Part shown: in pieces, positions 22,194-37,900 of the stretch
Numbering within the stretch: position 1 is the stretch's first letter
Layout: every line of letters begins with the position of its first letter
From: Ciona intestinalis
Lineage: Eukaryota; Chordata; Ascidiacea; Phlebobranchia; Cionidae
NCBI RefSeq assembly: GCF_000224145.3
Contig: NC_020173.2
Location: 3,760,061 to 3,824,060 of the forward strand
Reading direction: 5' to 3'
Length of the DNA: 64,000 bases
Notes under the pieces: model-generated
What the model was told of the DNA's origin: nothing
Database searches by the model: none
Seen by the model: the letters and a program-made list of their open reading frames with translations, nothing else
Position numbers and translations under genes: made by a program

Positions 22194-23690
22194 ATGTACA
22201 AGGGAAAACCTCGTTCGGGAAACCTGCTCGGCGCGCCGTCCATCGAAAGCGGCGACCAGCTGTCGATTGGCGAGTTGTCTAAGGGGGAAAATGAGGAACT
22301 TGCCCCAACCATTGATCGCAAAAAGGTCATGGAACGTCTGGAAACTCTAGTAAACGAAATCCAAGCCTCGGCGGCCGACGAACCGGAAGAAAACGCTTCC
22401 ACCACGGAGTTTGGCAACCTAAAGACCCTTCAAAGGTATTTACTAAAAGCACAAATTGCTCTTCATGAGTTAGACAATGAGCGAACCGAACAAGTGGCAA
22501 CCATACTTGGGATATCCAAAACCGATTTTACTTCCGAAAAAGACAGCCTGAGCCAGCACTCTGCTGGCGAAGTTGACCTGCTGCAAAAAGATGATACTTC
22601 CTTAGATTTTGCGGCCCACCTAAAACGACAGAAGCTCCAATCTTTAATTTACATATCCCAGCTAATCGTGTTACTGATTATGTACTTTGGTCTATTCATG
22701 GCTTACAAACACGCAGCCGCATTGAAAGAAAAACTAATTCTGGAAAAATCCAAACTCCTGGACAGTTTCTCAACCTCCGATCCAAAATGCCAAGCAGAAT
22801 TTCAAATTCCCGATTTTTCAAAGATAAAATGCTACACTGCTGATGGTAATCTTAAATCAAAAGTACCGACAGAGATCGGGTCGGTATGCGAATTTTCATG
22901 CCATTCTGGTTATCGGTTAACTGGGAAAAGCACCACTAAATGTGTTTTGAACAAGTACAATGCAAGCTGGTCCAAACCATTTCCCGTGTGTAAACATTAT
23001 CCTTGTTCTGCAGTACAAGACCGAGATTGCAATGGCTTACGAAACCTTGGAATTGCCCACGAAAGCGGGGTTTATGAAGTTGTTCAGTGTCAAACATACA
23101 AAACCTTGCAAGTTTATTGTAACTTCCTCGCTGACGGTGGTGGGTGGACGGCAATACAACGTAGATTGGGCCCTGACACCAGCTTTGATAAAACACAACG
23201 CGAATTTCAAACCTATTTCGGTAAAGCAACGGGTAGCTATTGGCTTGGGCTAAGCAACATTAATGTTCTGACAAACGCAGTGCCTCAGTCTTTGCTTGTA
23301 ATATTAATTGAACGAAAAACTAATTCAAAAGCATACGCATTTTACGATTATTTCGCCGTATCGAACTTCAAAGAAATGTACCGACTACATGTTTCAGGCT
23401 ATAATCGCCAAAAGGCGCTTGCATTTGGCAAAGAAGCGGGTGATGGGTTACAAGTTTCGAATGGAATGCAATTTACAACTAAGGGAGAGGATCGTGATTG
23501 GAACGCGTTGAAAAATTGTGCGAAGCTTGCCAACTCAGCCTGGTGGCATAGAAACTGCACAGATGCAAACCTTAATGCAGAATACAGCCTAAGATCATCA
23601 TACGGGAAGCAGACGTTGTATTGGAGGCCATGGAAAAAAATGGCCGCTCTAAAAAGCGTTGAAATGTTTATTAGGCCAAAAATAAACTGA
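22194..23690 (+). CDS. Type II membrane protein with Sushi and fibrinogen C-terminal domains
   Basis: Intronless, 498 residues. The open frame extends upstream to 22146 but begins there with TTG; the first ATG is 22194 (MYKGKPRSGN...). The N-terminal 150 residues are cytosolic, charged and partly helical. One transmembrane helix (about 149-171, SLIYISQLIVLLIMYFGLFM) has no signal peptide before it, so type II topology is expected. A short stalk leads to a Sushi/CCP domain (about 198-265, four Cys, CEFSCHSGYRL). The fibrinogen-related domain fills the C-terminus: LQVYCNFLADGGGWTAIQRR, TGSYWLGLSNI and the hallmark WWHRNCTDANLNAEY. The calcium-site segment is reduced (GEDRDWNALKNCA). Such domains bind sugars or protein partners outside the cell. 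The close orthologue is not recognised. Confidence 0.9.
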   Translation: MYKGKPRSGNLLGAPSIESGDQLSIGELSKGENEELAPTIDRKKVMERLETLVNEIQASAADEPEENASTTEFGNLKTLQRYLLKAQIALHELDNERTEQVATILGISKTDFTSEKDSLSQHSAGEVDLLQKDDTSLDFAAHLKRQKLQSLIYISQLIVLLIMYFGLFMAYKHAAALKEKLILEKSKLLDSFSTSDPKCQAEFQIPDFSKIKCYTADGNLKSKVPTEIGSVCEFSCHSGYRLTGKSTTKCVLNKYNASWSKPFPVCKHYPCSAVQDRDCNGLRNLGIAHESGVYEVVQCQTYKTLQVYCNFLADGGGWTAIQRRLGPDTSFDKTQREFQTYFGKATGSYWLGLSNINVLTNAVPQSLLVILIERKTNSKAYAFYDYFAVSNFKEMYRLHVSGYNRQKALAFGKEAGDGLQVSNGMQFTTKGEDRDWNALKNCAKLANSAWWHRNCTDANLNAEYSLRSSYGKQTLYWRPWKKMAALKSVEMFIRPKIN

Positions 23691-24066
23691 TTTCAAATGG
23701 TGGTTTAAAAAGATCCGACACAGCATTATACGCAATACGCCCTTAAATTTAAAAAAATAGTAGACATTTAACGTCTGGACAAATGATGACATCACTGAAG
23801 AACACGCATTGTGTTTTATTCACGTCTGGGAGACCATAAGGAAACCCACAAAAAGGGGGAAGTTACACGTAAAATAAATTTAACGTCCAAAGCACTATAT
23901 TTTTATTAGAGTGAAAATAACGAACAATTTGCCCCAATTGTAACCTGATATATGCTGAACAGCAACTAAGGCTCTCTGGGCCCAATAAAAAGACGACGAT
24001 ACATGCGGTTGAACGATAATACCAACCAAGTCTAATAACGTTAGTTGCTTGAAACATTAAATCGAA
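23691..24066. other. Intergenic, 3' flank of the fibrinogen-like gene
   Basis: AATAAA overlaps the stop region (about 23679) and recurs near 23872. Nothing else is recognised before the next signal-peptide exon at 24067. Confidence 0.5.
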
Positions 24067-24823
24067 ATGAAGGTACAAATAATCTTAACTTTTTTCATCC
24101 TGCTCTTCTTGAACGCTGCATCGGAAGCGACAAACGGACGGTTCATTGAAGCAACTGACAAGTTAGTATTTTCTCGTTGTTAAAACATTATGTTACATTT
24201 TTCTGTGTGAATAAACAGGATAGTGGAGAGGGTGAAGATGGGACACCTTTTCATTTTATTTTCTTGTCCCATTTGGTAGTAAACAAAGAACATTTAAAGA
24301 ATTATAAAATCGTATTCCCACTGCTAATTTTTGGACAGTTGTTACAATTGTCTTAAACACAATCAGAGATTTTGGTATTATGCTAAAGGTGTCCCGACTT
24401 ACCCCACCCTGCTATATGGTACAAATTAGAAAATCAGCGAGTATATACATATTTACTTTAAAAACTACGCCTTTTTCTTAGAAAACACAAATTTGCAACA
24501 CAAATTATTTTTAGTAAAACTGACAAAACATCTTAATCATTTTTATGTGACAAATTGTACTTTATAGGTGCATGCGTATGGGTTCACCAGTTCGTCGACG
24601 TGTGGTGATAACGTGGACGGAAAACGCGTTTCATTGCAAAGGATTTTCATTTTACGGAGTCCAGTGTGCCGAATTATGTCGCACTCGAAGCGTAAATACA
24701 GGTTTCAAGACCAAAACGACGTACAAAGTTATCCGCAGTTTTTACGACCAAGAGAAAATTCGAATTCCAAAAGGATGCGCATGTGGCCTATGGAGCGATA
24801 CGAACAATCAAATTTCCTTTTAA
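24067..24823 (+). CDS. Small secreted cysteine-rich protein, unrecognised
   Basis: Two exons, 24067-24161 and 24568-24823, with GT/AG borders and closing phase, give 116 residues. A clear signal peptide starts the protein (MKVQIILTFFILLFLNAASEA). The mature part of about 95 residues is basic with six cysteines: C-MRMGSPVRR, HCKGF, QCAELC, and a closing pair in IPKGCACGLW. The final Gly-Cys-x-Cys after a beta-like segment recalls cystine-knot or IL-17-type cytokines, but the IL-17 core Trp/Pro motifs are missing, so I do not assign it. A host-defence peptide or growth factor is possible. AATAAA follows at 24936. The single intron holds a MITE. Confidence 0.7.
24219..24415 (-). mobile_element. 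TATAGTAGGG-type MITE, copy 8
   Basis: Both ends visible (GGGTGAAGATGGGACACCTT; GGTGTCCCGACTTACCCCAC) with the interior TCCCATTTGGTAGTAAACAA. It fills nearly half of the secreted-protein intron. Confidence 0.85.
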
Positions 24824-25470
24824 AATTGCAACCTTTTTTGTAGTAAGCACATTTTCGCACTGTTTTATTTATTATGTACAGCTAACGATTTGAGACAATT
24901 AGTATATTTATTAGCACCTGTGCTTGTATAGTAAGAATAAATTCCCTCCGCTAAAAACTTGAATAGTTTCGTTTTAATAAATAAGTGACCGCTCTAACCA
25001 AACTAACAGTTTATTTTGGTAACAACTAAGTTTATTTTGTAAGCAAGCATGCGACAGCATCTACAACGCATGCGGTTACCCGTTTCTTTCCACACTTCGT
25101 TTCGATAGAATTGTCTGACAAATGGGTAGGGGGACAAAACAATTACTCTGTTTTGCATATAAGCAGTAGAGATTAATTTACTTCCAATTTTGCAAGCTTT
25201 AAGTTACGTCACGTAATTACCCAAATCGCGCATAAGAATCGTAATTTCGGCAATGTCGCGACATTGGAAGTAAAGGTGTCGCGACAACACTACTTTCTCT
25301 CATATTTTTATCGTTTTAAGAAGAAGGGGAAATCAAAACTTGTTTGATCAGACGTTCTCTCGTATGGCGGTTATTATGACTTTATTTTGGATACGATTTT
25401 GAGCGATATTAACGCATTGCTATATTGCATGCTTTAAACGTAAAATTATTGCAAAATAAGTAATTTCAAT
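24824..25470. other. Intergenic between the secreted-protein gene and TMEM107
   Basis: 3' UTR with AATAAA at 24936-24941, then TMEM107 upstream sequence. Short repeats of TGTCGCGACA type occur near 25254-25287 (GTCGCGACATTGGAAGTAAA / GGTGTCGCGACAACA). No repeat family or exon is recognised. Confidence 0.45.
24936..24941 (+). terminator. Polyadenylation signal AATAAA of the secreted-protein gene
   Basis: AATAAA, 113 bases past the stop codon. Confidence 0.5.
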
Positions 25471-26971
25471 ATGAGAGTCGCACAAAGTTTAGTTCCAGCT
25501 CGGTTTTTAGTCCTTATTGCACACCTTGTAATAGTAATTACCATGTTCTGGTCGCTGGTAAGTACGATACGTTATAACGTGTTTTTTCATGTTATGTTAA
25601 TTCCCCTACAAAATATAGGTACTTTTTAAACGAAAACTCATTTTTACTAGTAACTGTCTGTGCTAATTTTACTAGCAACTGTGCCTTTTATGCACATGGC
25701 AAATTTTAAAATAGTAGTTCTGATTAAAATTATCATTTTGTTTAACTTGTATGTTAAAATAAAATGTATTCATTTTATAATAGAACAACACAGTATTTTC
25801 TGTTCTAGGACATCAACTTACCAGCGTGTTTGCCTGCTTCATTTACAACAGCCCAGTACAATGAAAAACAAACTTTATTAATTGTCCTTCTTTCAATCAC
25901 ACTTGGCATGTTCTTAATAGAACTTGGTGGTTTTGTGAGCGGGTTTTCAATGTTTAATCAATCTCAGTCATTACTATGTAAGTTGGTGCTATTTCTGTTA
26001 ATGTATGTGAATAAATAGTTGAAAACATGAGAATTTTGTCCAATCAGAACTGTACGAATTTTGATGTCCACCCAACTACCAAATTCAACCTGTTTAAAAT
26101 TAATCCAAGACCCATACACACCATGGGTGTTGGAGTACCAAACCAAGTCAGAGTAACAACCAACAACTATGTCTAAATGTTGGAGTAACAAAAGTCAGGG
26201 TAACAACTCTGTCTAAATATTGGAGTAACAAAAGCCGGGGTAACAACTTAGTCAAAATCTTTGGTCCATTGACGTGTATTGCTGTTGGACCTAACCCCTA
26301 TAAAATTACAAGAGAAACTAACTCTAACTATTCTTTTCAGCAATAGCAGCACATGCAGGAGCATGCGTCTCATTGTCATTTTACTTATTCGATGCGTGGG
26401 ATTGTAACTTGTATGGTTACATATTCGGATTCTGCAGGTACTTTTTGCAACTGGTATTTCCTTTATTTTATATGCTGCTTCTCAATAATGATTTTACCAA
26501 TCCTGACAACACTGTAATTAGTAATCAACTGTAGTTAATATCTACAACAGTGTTTCTCAACCTTTTTTGTAAAAATCCTGAATGCTAAGTATAAATTTAA
26601 GGTAACTAAACTTTAATTTAAATTTATTTTGCCTAAAAACTATTATTTAATCCCAATATTGGTCTAAGGTCTTTCAAACCATTGTAGTAGCTAGTAGATA
26701 GCCCAATCAAGTAGATAGCTCTGAGGTTGAAAAGCAATTATCTAAAATCAGTATTGTTTTCCATTTCCAATAACACTTACACCATCCGGTGATCAAAACA
26801 ACTAATAAATATAATATATCTATACCCTACTAGCCTCCCAAAAAATAACCATCCATTTCCTGACCTCAAAAATATTTTTCTAACCTCTCAATTTTTACTC
26901 TCAGTGTGTTACCTGCAATAACAGAGCTGGGAATAATTGCTTCAGTGCTGTGCTTCAAAAAAGGGTTTTGA
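25471..26971 (+). CDS. TMEM107: Transmembrane protein 107 (ciliary transition zone)
   Basis: Four exons, 25471-25557, 25809-25977, 26341-26437 and 26905-26971, give 139 residues (human 140). The match runs the whole length: LVPARFLVLIAHLVIVITMFWS, ACLPASFT, SITLGMFLIELGGFVSGFSM, FNQSQSLLSIAAHAGA, FLFDAWDCNLYGYIFGFCS-like and LPAITELGIIASV. Four transmembrane segments are evident. TMEM107 recruits MKS-complex proteins at the ciliary transition zone. Intron 2 contains a roughly 40-bp tandem repeat. The gene converges on enolase with 366 bases between stops. Confidence 0.95.
26127..26256. repeat. About 40-bp minisatellite, three copies, in TMEM107 intron 2
   Basis: Units of the form TTGGAGTAACAAAAGTCAGG + GTAACAACTCTGTCTAAAT. 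The first unit is longer and diverged (about 50 bp). It lies between exons 2 and 3. Confidence 0.75.
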
Positions 26972-27337
26972 TTGAAAAAAAAGCTTCCTATTTTAGGTAT
27001 CTTTACTGTGGATGATATGGTGCGACTTTTTTCTAAAAGCAGTCTCTTTTAGCAATTACATATGTGCACAAGGGTTTTCAGATTGCCTTTTATTAAATCA
27101 ACACTGAACACAGTTTCATTTTCATATACGTTGTTATAATTATTACTAAATATATTTTTCATGCGGAACTTTGTATTGTACTGCTTTGATACAAAAGCTG
27201 TGTATTCAAAAACAGGGAACTTCAAAGGATGTCACAGGATTAATACAGAATTAACTTTTACAACAACTGCTTATGCTAACATAACAAAAAACGGGCAGGA
27301 CAGGATAGATAGTTCTAATATATGTTTTGTGGGGAAA
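26972..27337. other. Convergent 3' region between TMEM107 and enolase
   Basis: Contains 3' UTRs of both genes. AATAAA on the minus strand (plus-strand TTTATT at 27089-27094) is a candidate enolase signal. Nothing else is supported. Confidence 0.45.
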
Positions 27338-31960
<4,623 letters not shown>

Positions 31961-34900
31961 CTAGCTTGTGTCCATTGCCTCCAATGTTACCATGGATGTG
32001 GCAGATGAGGAATCGTTCTGTACACTTTCAAACATCGCGGATAAGTCTGAACTAGACCGTACCTATAGAAAATACACGAAGGAATATGATTTGATCTAAA
32101 AATAGGTTTTTAAAGCGTTAAAAGCAAATTAAAAACAGATTCACAGATACAGATTGCAAAATCTGTATGAATGCAAAATGTATAAGCATGCTAAAAAAAG
32201 ACTCTGAAGACAGTATACCTGTGCAAGGAATTCACTCATAGCAGGCGATTTATCAGCTTCTGGTATTGTGAGCAAAGCATTCACTGCTCTTAATGCAGAA
32301 CGTTTCAATTCATCTTGCTTCTCAAACTCTTGTTTCACAGAGTCAGCTTTTACCTGTTGCATAATTTAGAAAAAAATCTCTTAAATTTTTTTATGTTGCG
32401 AAATATTTCCAAAATCTGATGTTCAATAAATTCAAGTGCGGTTATTCACTCCGCAATGTTACGCAAAACATAGCATTTCAACTTACTTTTACACTACATG
32501 TTGCACGCAGTGGTTCAACCAGTTTATCAACATGTTGTAGCACCGCTGTTGGACATAAATTAGCAAGTCGAACCAACATTAAAAAGGTAAGCATCTGCAG
32601 AAAAGAAAAGTATATTAAAATTAAGTATACGACTGCCGCACAAATTATATTTGTAATAAAGCTTGCACAACACTACCTTTATATCATAGCTGTCTTTCAG
32701 TCCATTTTCCACATAAGTTAGAAATTGGAAAATATCCAGTTGCGTTACAGAAGACTCAAGTAGCGTGTACATGCATTCGAAAGCTGCTTTTCTTACATCA
32801 AGACCATCATCTACTGTGTGTCGGAATGGGCCCATCAACACTTCCCTATGTTGGGTAAAAATTGTTGCTTATTGAAAATATGATTAGTAAAATCATTAAA
32901 ATGTAATGTCTCATTATTATTACTACACATGACTGAAAGCATGGCATTTTGGTGATAGTACAACTAAGAAAAAGGTACAGGGTTTAAATGCCTACAAATT
33001 TTTTTTAAATATCAAAATCTATATTTTTAAAAAAGTATTTTAAAAAATCACTAGAATCCTTTCCCCATATCCCTGCAACACACCTTTCCACTACAACACA
33101 TCAGTACATACATGACACGATAGATAAGTTACATTCTTTTATTCAACTATAAATAACATATTTTACCTGATAAGTTCTTTACGAATTCTAGTTTCCCCAT
33201 ATAGTTTGGGCAATGTTTCAGGCAGCAAATCTTTTATTAGAGCAGATTTATTATGAGCAGCTGAGTTTAGAAGCGTGAGGGTCACACGTCGTACATTAAT
33301 ATCAGGATCCTAGAAAAAAAGGGTTTAGGTTTTTTTTTCTTTATTTGAATTATTAGTAAAATTTTAATGTAAAGTATCAAATAATTTTCTTTTAGTACAT
33401 TTGAAAGTCTTTTAAAAATGCTAAGCAAAAAACGAAATGTTGAAAAACTGTAGTCATTTTATGTCTTCATCAATGAATGTTTCATTTATTGAGTTGAGGT
33501 CCATACATAAACCAGTTTGGTTTTACTTCCAAATATAGCAGGCTACTTCTTTGAAAACAGTGAAAAACCAAGAAGTAAATTATACAGATAGTGTGTGTGT
33601 TTGTCTATTATTTGTGTCAAATCTAAGAAAACACAATTGCGTGATAATCATAAGCCAACACTGGCCTTAATCCCAGGTCCCCTGGTGTGCCTCATTGTGG
33701 GACCTCATGGTGAGGACCCCATCTATATAGAACTAAGAACAAAACAACATTCAGTCTTTACCTCGAGGAGGACAAGGAAGTCCCCAAAACAAGCTTTCAG
33801 AAGAGGATCTATGGGCCGAGGTTGATCCGTGATCGTCACTTTGACAGCCGACACCACGGTGCTCCGGACCTTTGGTGATTCAGAGGAGAGGAATCCTTTC
33901 AGTTTTGGGAGCAAATGATCGGGATGTATCAGCGTTAATCGGCCGAGACATTCAGCAACAACATTTCTTGTTCCTATGGTGGAAGTTGGAGGGAAAGATT
34001 AATAAACAATATTATTATATGTGAAACTTCCATTTTCACCAAAATAATAACCCCTACGATAGGGAAACAGACAAAGACAGTGTTAGGTGGTAAAATAATA
34101 TTAAATACTTTTTATAAATTATTGTTGCCAAAAATACCAACTCAACAAACAAACTGTGTGGTGTTTAACACATGCTTGATGCTTCTGAACAGATGTGACC
34201 ATGGCTTAAAAATATCGACTCCCATATATAAATGCTTATTGTTACAGTTCCACCTTCCTCCGGGCTTTCCGCGAACCGAACCAACAATTCCCAAATATTT
34301 TCCATAAATTCTTCCAACGCTTCTTGTGTGGAGAATGTGATGGTTTCTTTTAACGAGTGGAGCAGAAGGTATTGGCTCTTGGACTGAAAAAGTAAACTCC
34401 ATTAGGTTAGTTTATCATATACATATACCATGTTTAAAAACTTAATATATGTATTCAAAAATTTCTGAACAATGTATAGGAAACATTAAGTACAACTCAC
34501 CTGCATCTGAATCTGCTTAAGCATCCCTGGAAGATAATGTTGGAGGTTTCCGATACAGATCCTGCCAAGTGAGAACGATGCAGCTGATTTTACTTCTTCA
34601 TTCGTTGCTGCAAATGCTCCAATGACAACCTGTGTGAAAGTTTCTGAATTATAAGTTATACATTTTGTAAAATAATAAAACATCAGATTGTGTGAAGTTT
34701 TTTAAATAATAATTATTGATTTAATGCTTTCATATTTGGTTGTGTAAGATTGTAAAATATGTTTAAAACAAATTTAGTGGGTACAGGCGGTACAATACCA
34801 TAAAACATTTAAATCTCTTATCTCGATCTGCACCAACAACTTAACCTTTTAACTTTAGGGTTATGTAAAACTGTAAAGTATTGGAATTTCGTAAAATAAA

Positions 34901-37900
34901 TTCTCTGTATGACCGTCGACCAAACATATTCAGAAAAAATACCCTAAGAACCCCCCCTCAAAAAACAATCTCTGAACCAACTAAAAAATACCCAACTATT
35001 AAAAAGAACCCAAAAAATAAAAAACCTCTGCTTTACACCATAACTCACCCTTTCAAGTTCAGGGAAGGAAACGAGATTAACTCGTTGTCCGATCTCTCCG
35101 AGTGAAAGAAGAACGAACATCCGGATCGAATCAGTCGACTTTTGATTCTCAACATCCAACATGAACTGACGAACAATCAACTCACATTCACCAGGGCTTG
35201 CGACAACGAGGGTGGCGATGCATTTAGCTGTTGGAAGAGGTTATTCACTTTGTTAAAATTCAGAGGTAAATGGTAATATCTTTGATATAGGCATACGTTG
35301 AGGGGAGCAGCGGCAGTTTTTAAGAAACTAGTATTGTAATGTTTTAGTAAACGATGTGTAAATTAGAACTTTTAAAGGTTAAGTTTATTTACATATTAGC
35401 TTAGAAAAGCTTAGCAAACAATAAACTATCAATGTACATTACAAAACAGTTTCTCATCAGCAGGTAACTTAAAAATTCTTAAGTTCCGGCATGCTTATTA
35501 TCATGTTTCATGCAAAATCATTAAAATTTAGAACAACATTAACTGCAGATATAGAAGTTTCCACAACAAACCTGTTGAATGGAAAGCTTGCTTGTGTAGT
35601 GATGTTGTTTGTCCTTGTGGTGAAGAGGATAAACGTGGCTTGGAAGAAGAGGATTTTTGTGGATAAATTGGCTCGATGAGAGATCGGAGGACATCACGGA
35701 ACGCTACGAGAGGAGGATCACCAATCTCCTTCTGCCTCTCACTGATCGTGATGAGGATGCGGAAGAAATCTAGGACTGCGTTGAGAGCTGCTCCTGTAAT
35801 TGAGATGTTTGGTATGTGAGTGGTGTGTAAGTAAGACATAAAAATAAATACAAAATATAGTTAAGTACAAAGTATAGACTTAAAAATATAGAGTCCTATT
35901 TTAAGCAGTACAGTTCAAATACCTAGATGAGCAGCTTTATATAACTTTACAATTTATTTACTATGCTGGATTGTTAAAATCTTGTTACAAACTGGCCAAA
36001 AGTGCAAAACAAAACGCATATTCTGCAAAGAAAAAATTAAGGGCTTTTTAGGTATGGTCTTTTACAATAAACCATCAGAAAAGTAAGAACATTATTTCAC
36101 ACTAAAAGCAATCCCCCACCTTGTAACAGAGGTGACTTGATTATTTGGTAAATATTTGGAAGTGTTTCCACCAGTAATCCTTGCTTTACATTGCTGGATA
36201 TAGGGAGTTGTAGCATGAGTACAAGTAGTTGCATACACAGCTGGGTAATATGAAGGTCGGCATCATTGATTAGGTGGGGTATCTCCTCTATTACTGAACC
36301 CATCATCTCATTTGAAATGTCACTGTGTTTAAAATGTCACAGATTATGTTGAGTATGTTATTAACTATATAACTATTAACTATAGGCAATATTTTTGCCA
36401 GTACAATGTTTTTTTATATTTGATGCAAGAAATTGTATGCATAGGTGCTTAACCTGGGGAGGCGTGATAGACAGATTATTCTCTGCACCGAATTAATCAG
36501 TGAAGATTGTAACCCATATGTTAAATTTATTCCATAGAAACATGTGTCGAACTACCCCTGCCTCCGGGAATTAAAATGTTTGCTGTCTAAGCTCTACAGA
36601 ATATGTATGTTATTAAATATATATCTATTAACTATAGGTTTGATACTTGGGAACTGGTTAGTACAATTTTTTACTCTCATATGTATGAGACAAAGTGAAA
36701 AATTAGACACATGTAGAAAAAAATACCAGATACATCCATTTATAATGTTACAGCTTACAAGCTATACACTTAAAATTACCTTGTAAATTATCCTGCAAAA
36801 AATGCTTCTCCATTTAAAATTTTAAAACTTATAAACAAAACACTTTTAACCCCAATCACATATTTTACGCTACTTTTTAAATTTTTCAGCAAAAAAACCC
36901 TTACTCAGCAAAATTCGTGAAGATGCTCTCCAGGCATCGGAGGGTTGAGATCTTGAGTGATCTTTGGTTCTTCCGGAGGAAATTTGCGAGGACGGGCATC
37001 GCTCTTGGGAGGATCGGAGAGAGACTTACTCGCCTCGATACTGCCACCATGTGGATGGATTTGACGGTGGTTAGACGAGTGATCTCGTTACGGAGTCGAT
37101 CAAGGAATAACTCGAGTGTGTTCGGGACTTCAGATTCAAGTCTGAAAATTTAAAAATTTTGGTGAACGGTTTTGTGATAGAATGTAATTTGGTGGCTGTT
37201 AGTGTGTAAGACTATGAAAGAATATAGTAACTTCACTAACTTGTAAGTCTTGGGGAAAAATATTTATTTAGTTCAGACAGAGGCATTCTATTTAACTTAT
37301 AGTTATGAACTGATTTAAGACGCGAACCTCCAAATATTAAAAATAGAAAAATGGAACCAGTAGGAAAACTTTTAACGAATAATCATCTCTGACCCCTGAT
37401 GTGATAAGGTATAAGGTTTTAGAATACAAACCTTTGCCCAGCAGAGGACATGATTTGTCCCATGCAAGTTATTGCTCTTTCCTTCACTTCTTGATCAATG
37501 TCGGAAGTTTTTAATCGATGTAAAGTAGCAAGGTAGAGAGTTTGGATGAGGGGGTCGACATCAAACGTGACGGATTCATCGCATACTACCTGTGGGGTAA
37601 TAATGCTGTTTTATAATAACTGCATGCAACAACGTAGCAGAGGCATTCACAGTAATAACCATAAGCACATTAGGTAATATACAAAGTTTATCAAAATTTT
37701 TTTTTTATCAAAAAACAAATGCTCTGGTACATGGGCGCAAAACCTTTATAATAGCAGGGGAGGCAGGGATAGTTAGATCCGCACTCATATGAAACAAATT
37801 TGGTTTTAATATGTACTAATTATTTCAATGCAGTAATTTTAGGGTAGGCCCGCCTACCCTGCCACCCTAGGTTTGACGCCTATGCTCTGGTACATTTTAA

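Noticed and set aside
22194-23690. v-Themis self-sterility ligand
   Set aside because: That gene is fibrinogen-like but is known to be nested in a polycystin-type receptor gene; no such receptor is here and this protein is a type II membrane protein.
24067-24823. IL-17 family call
   Set aside because: Only the final Gly-Cys-x-Cys is suggestive; the Trp, Pro and paired-Cys core pattern of IL-17 is missing.
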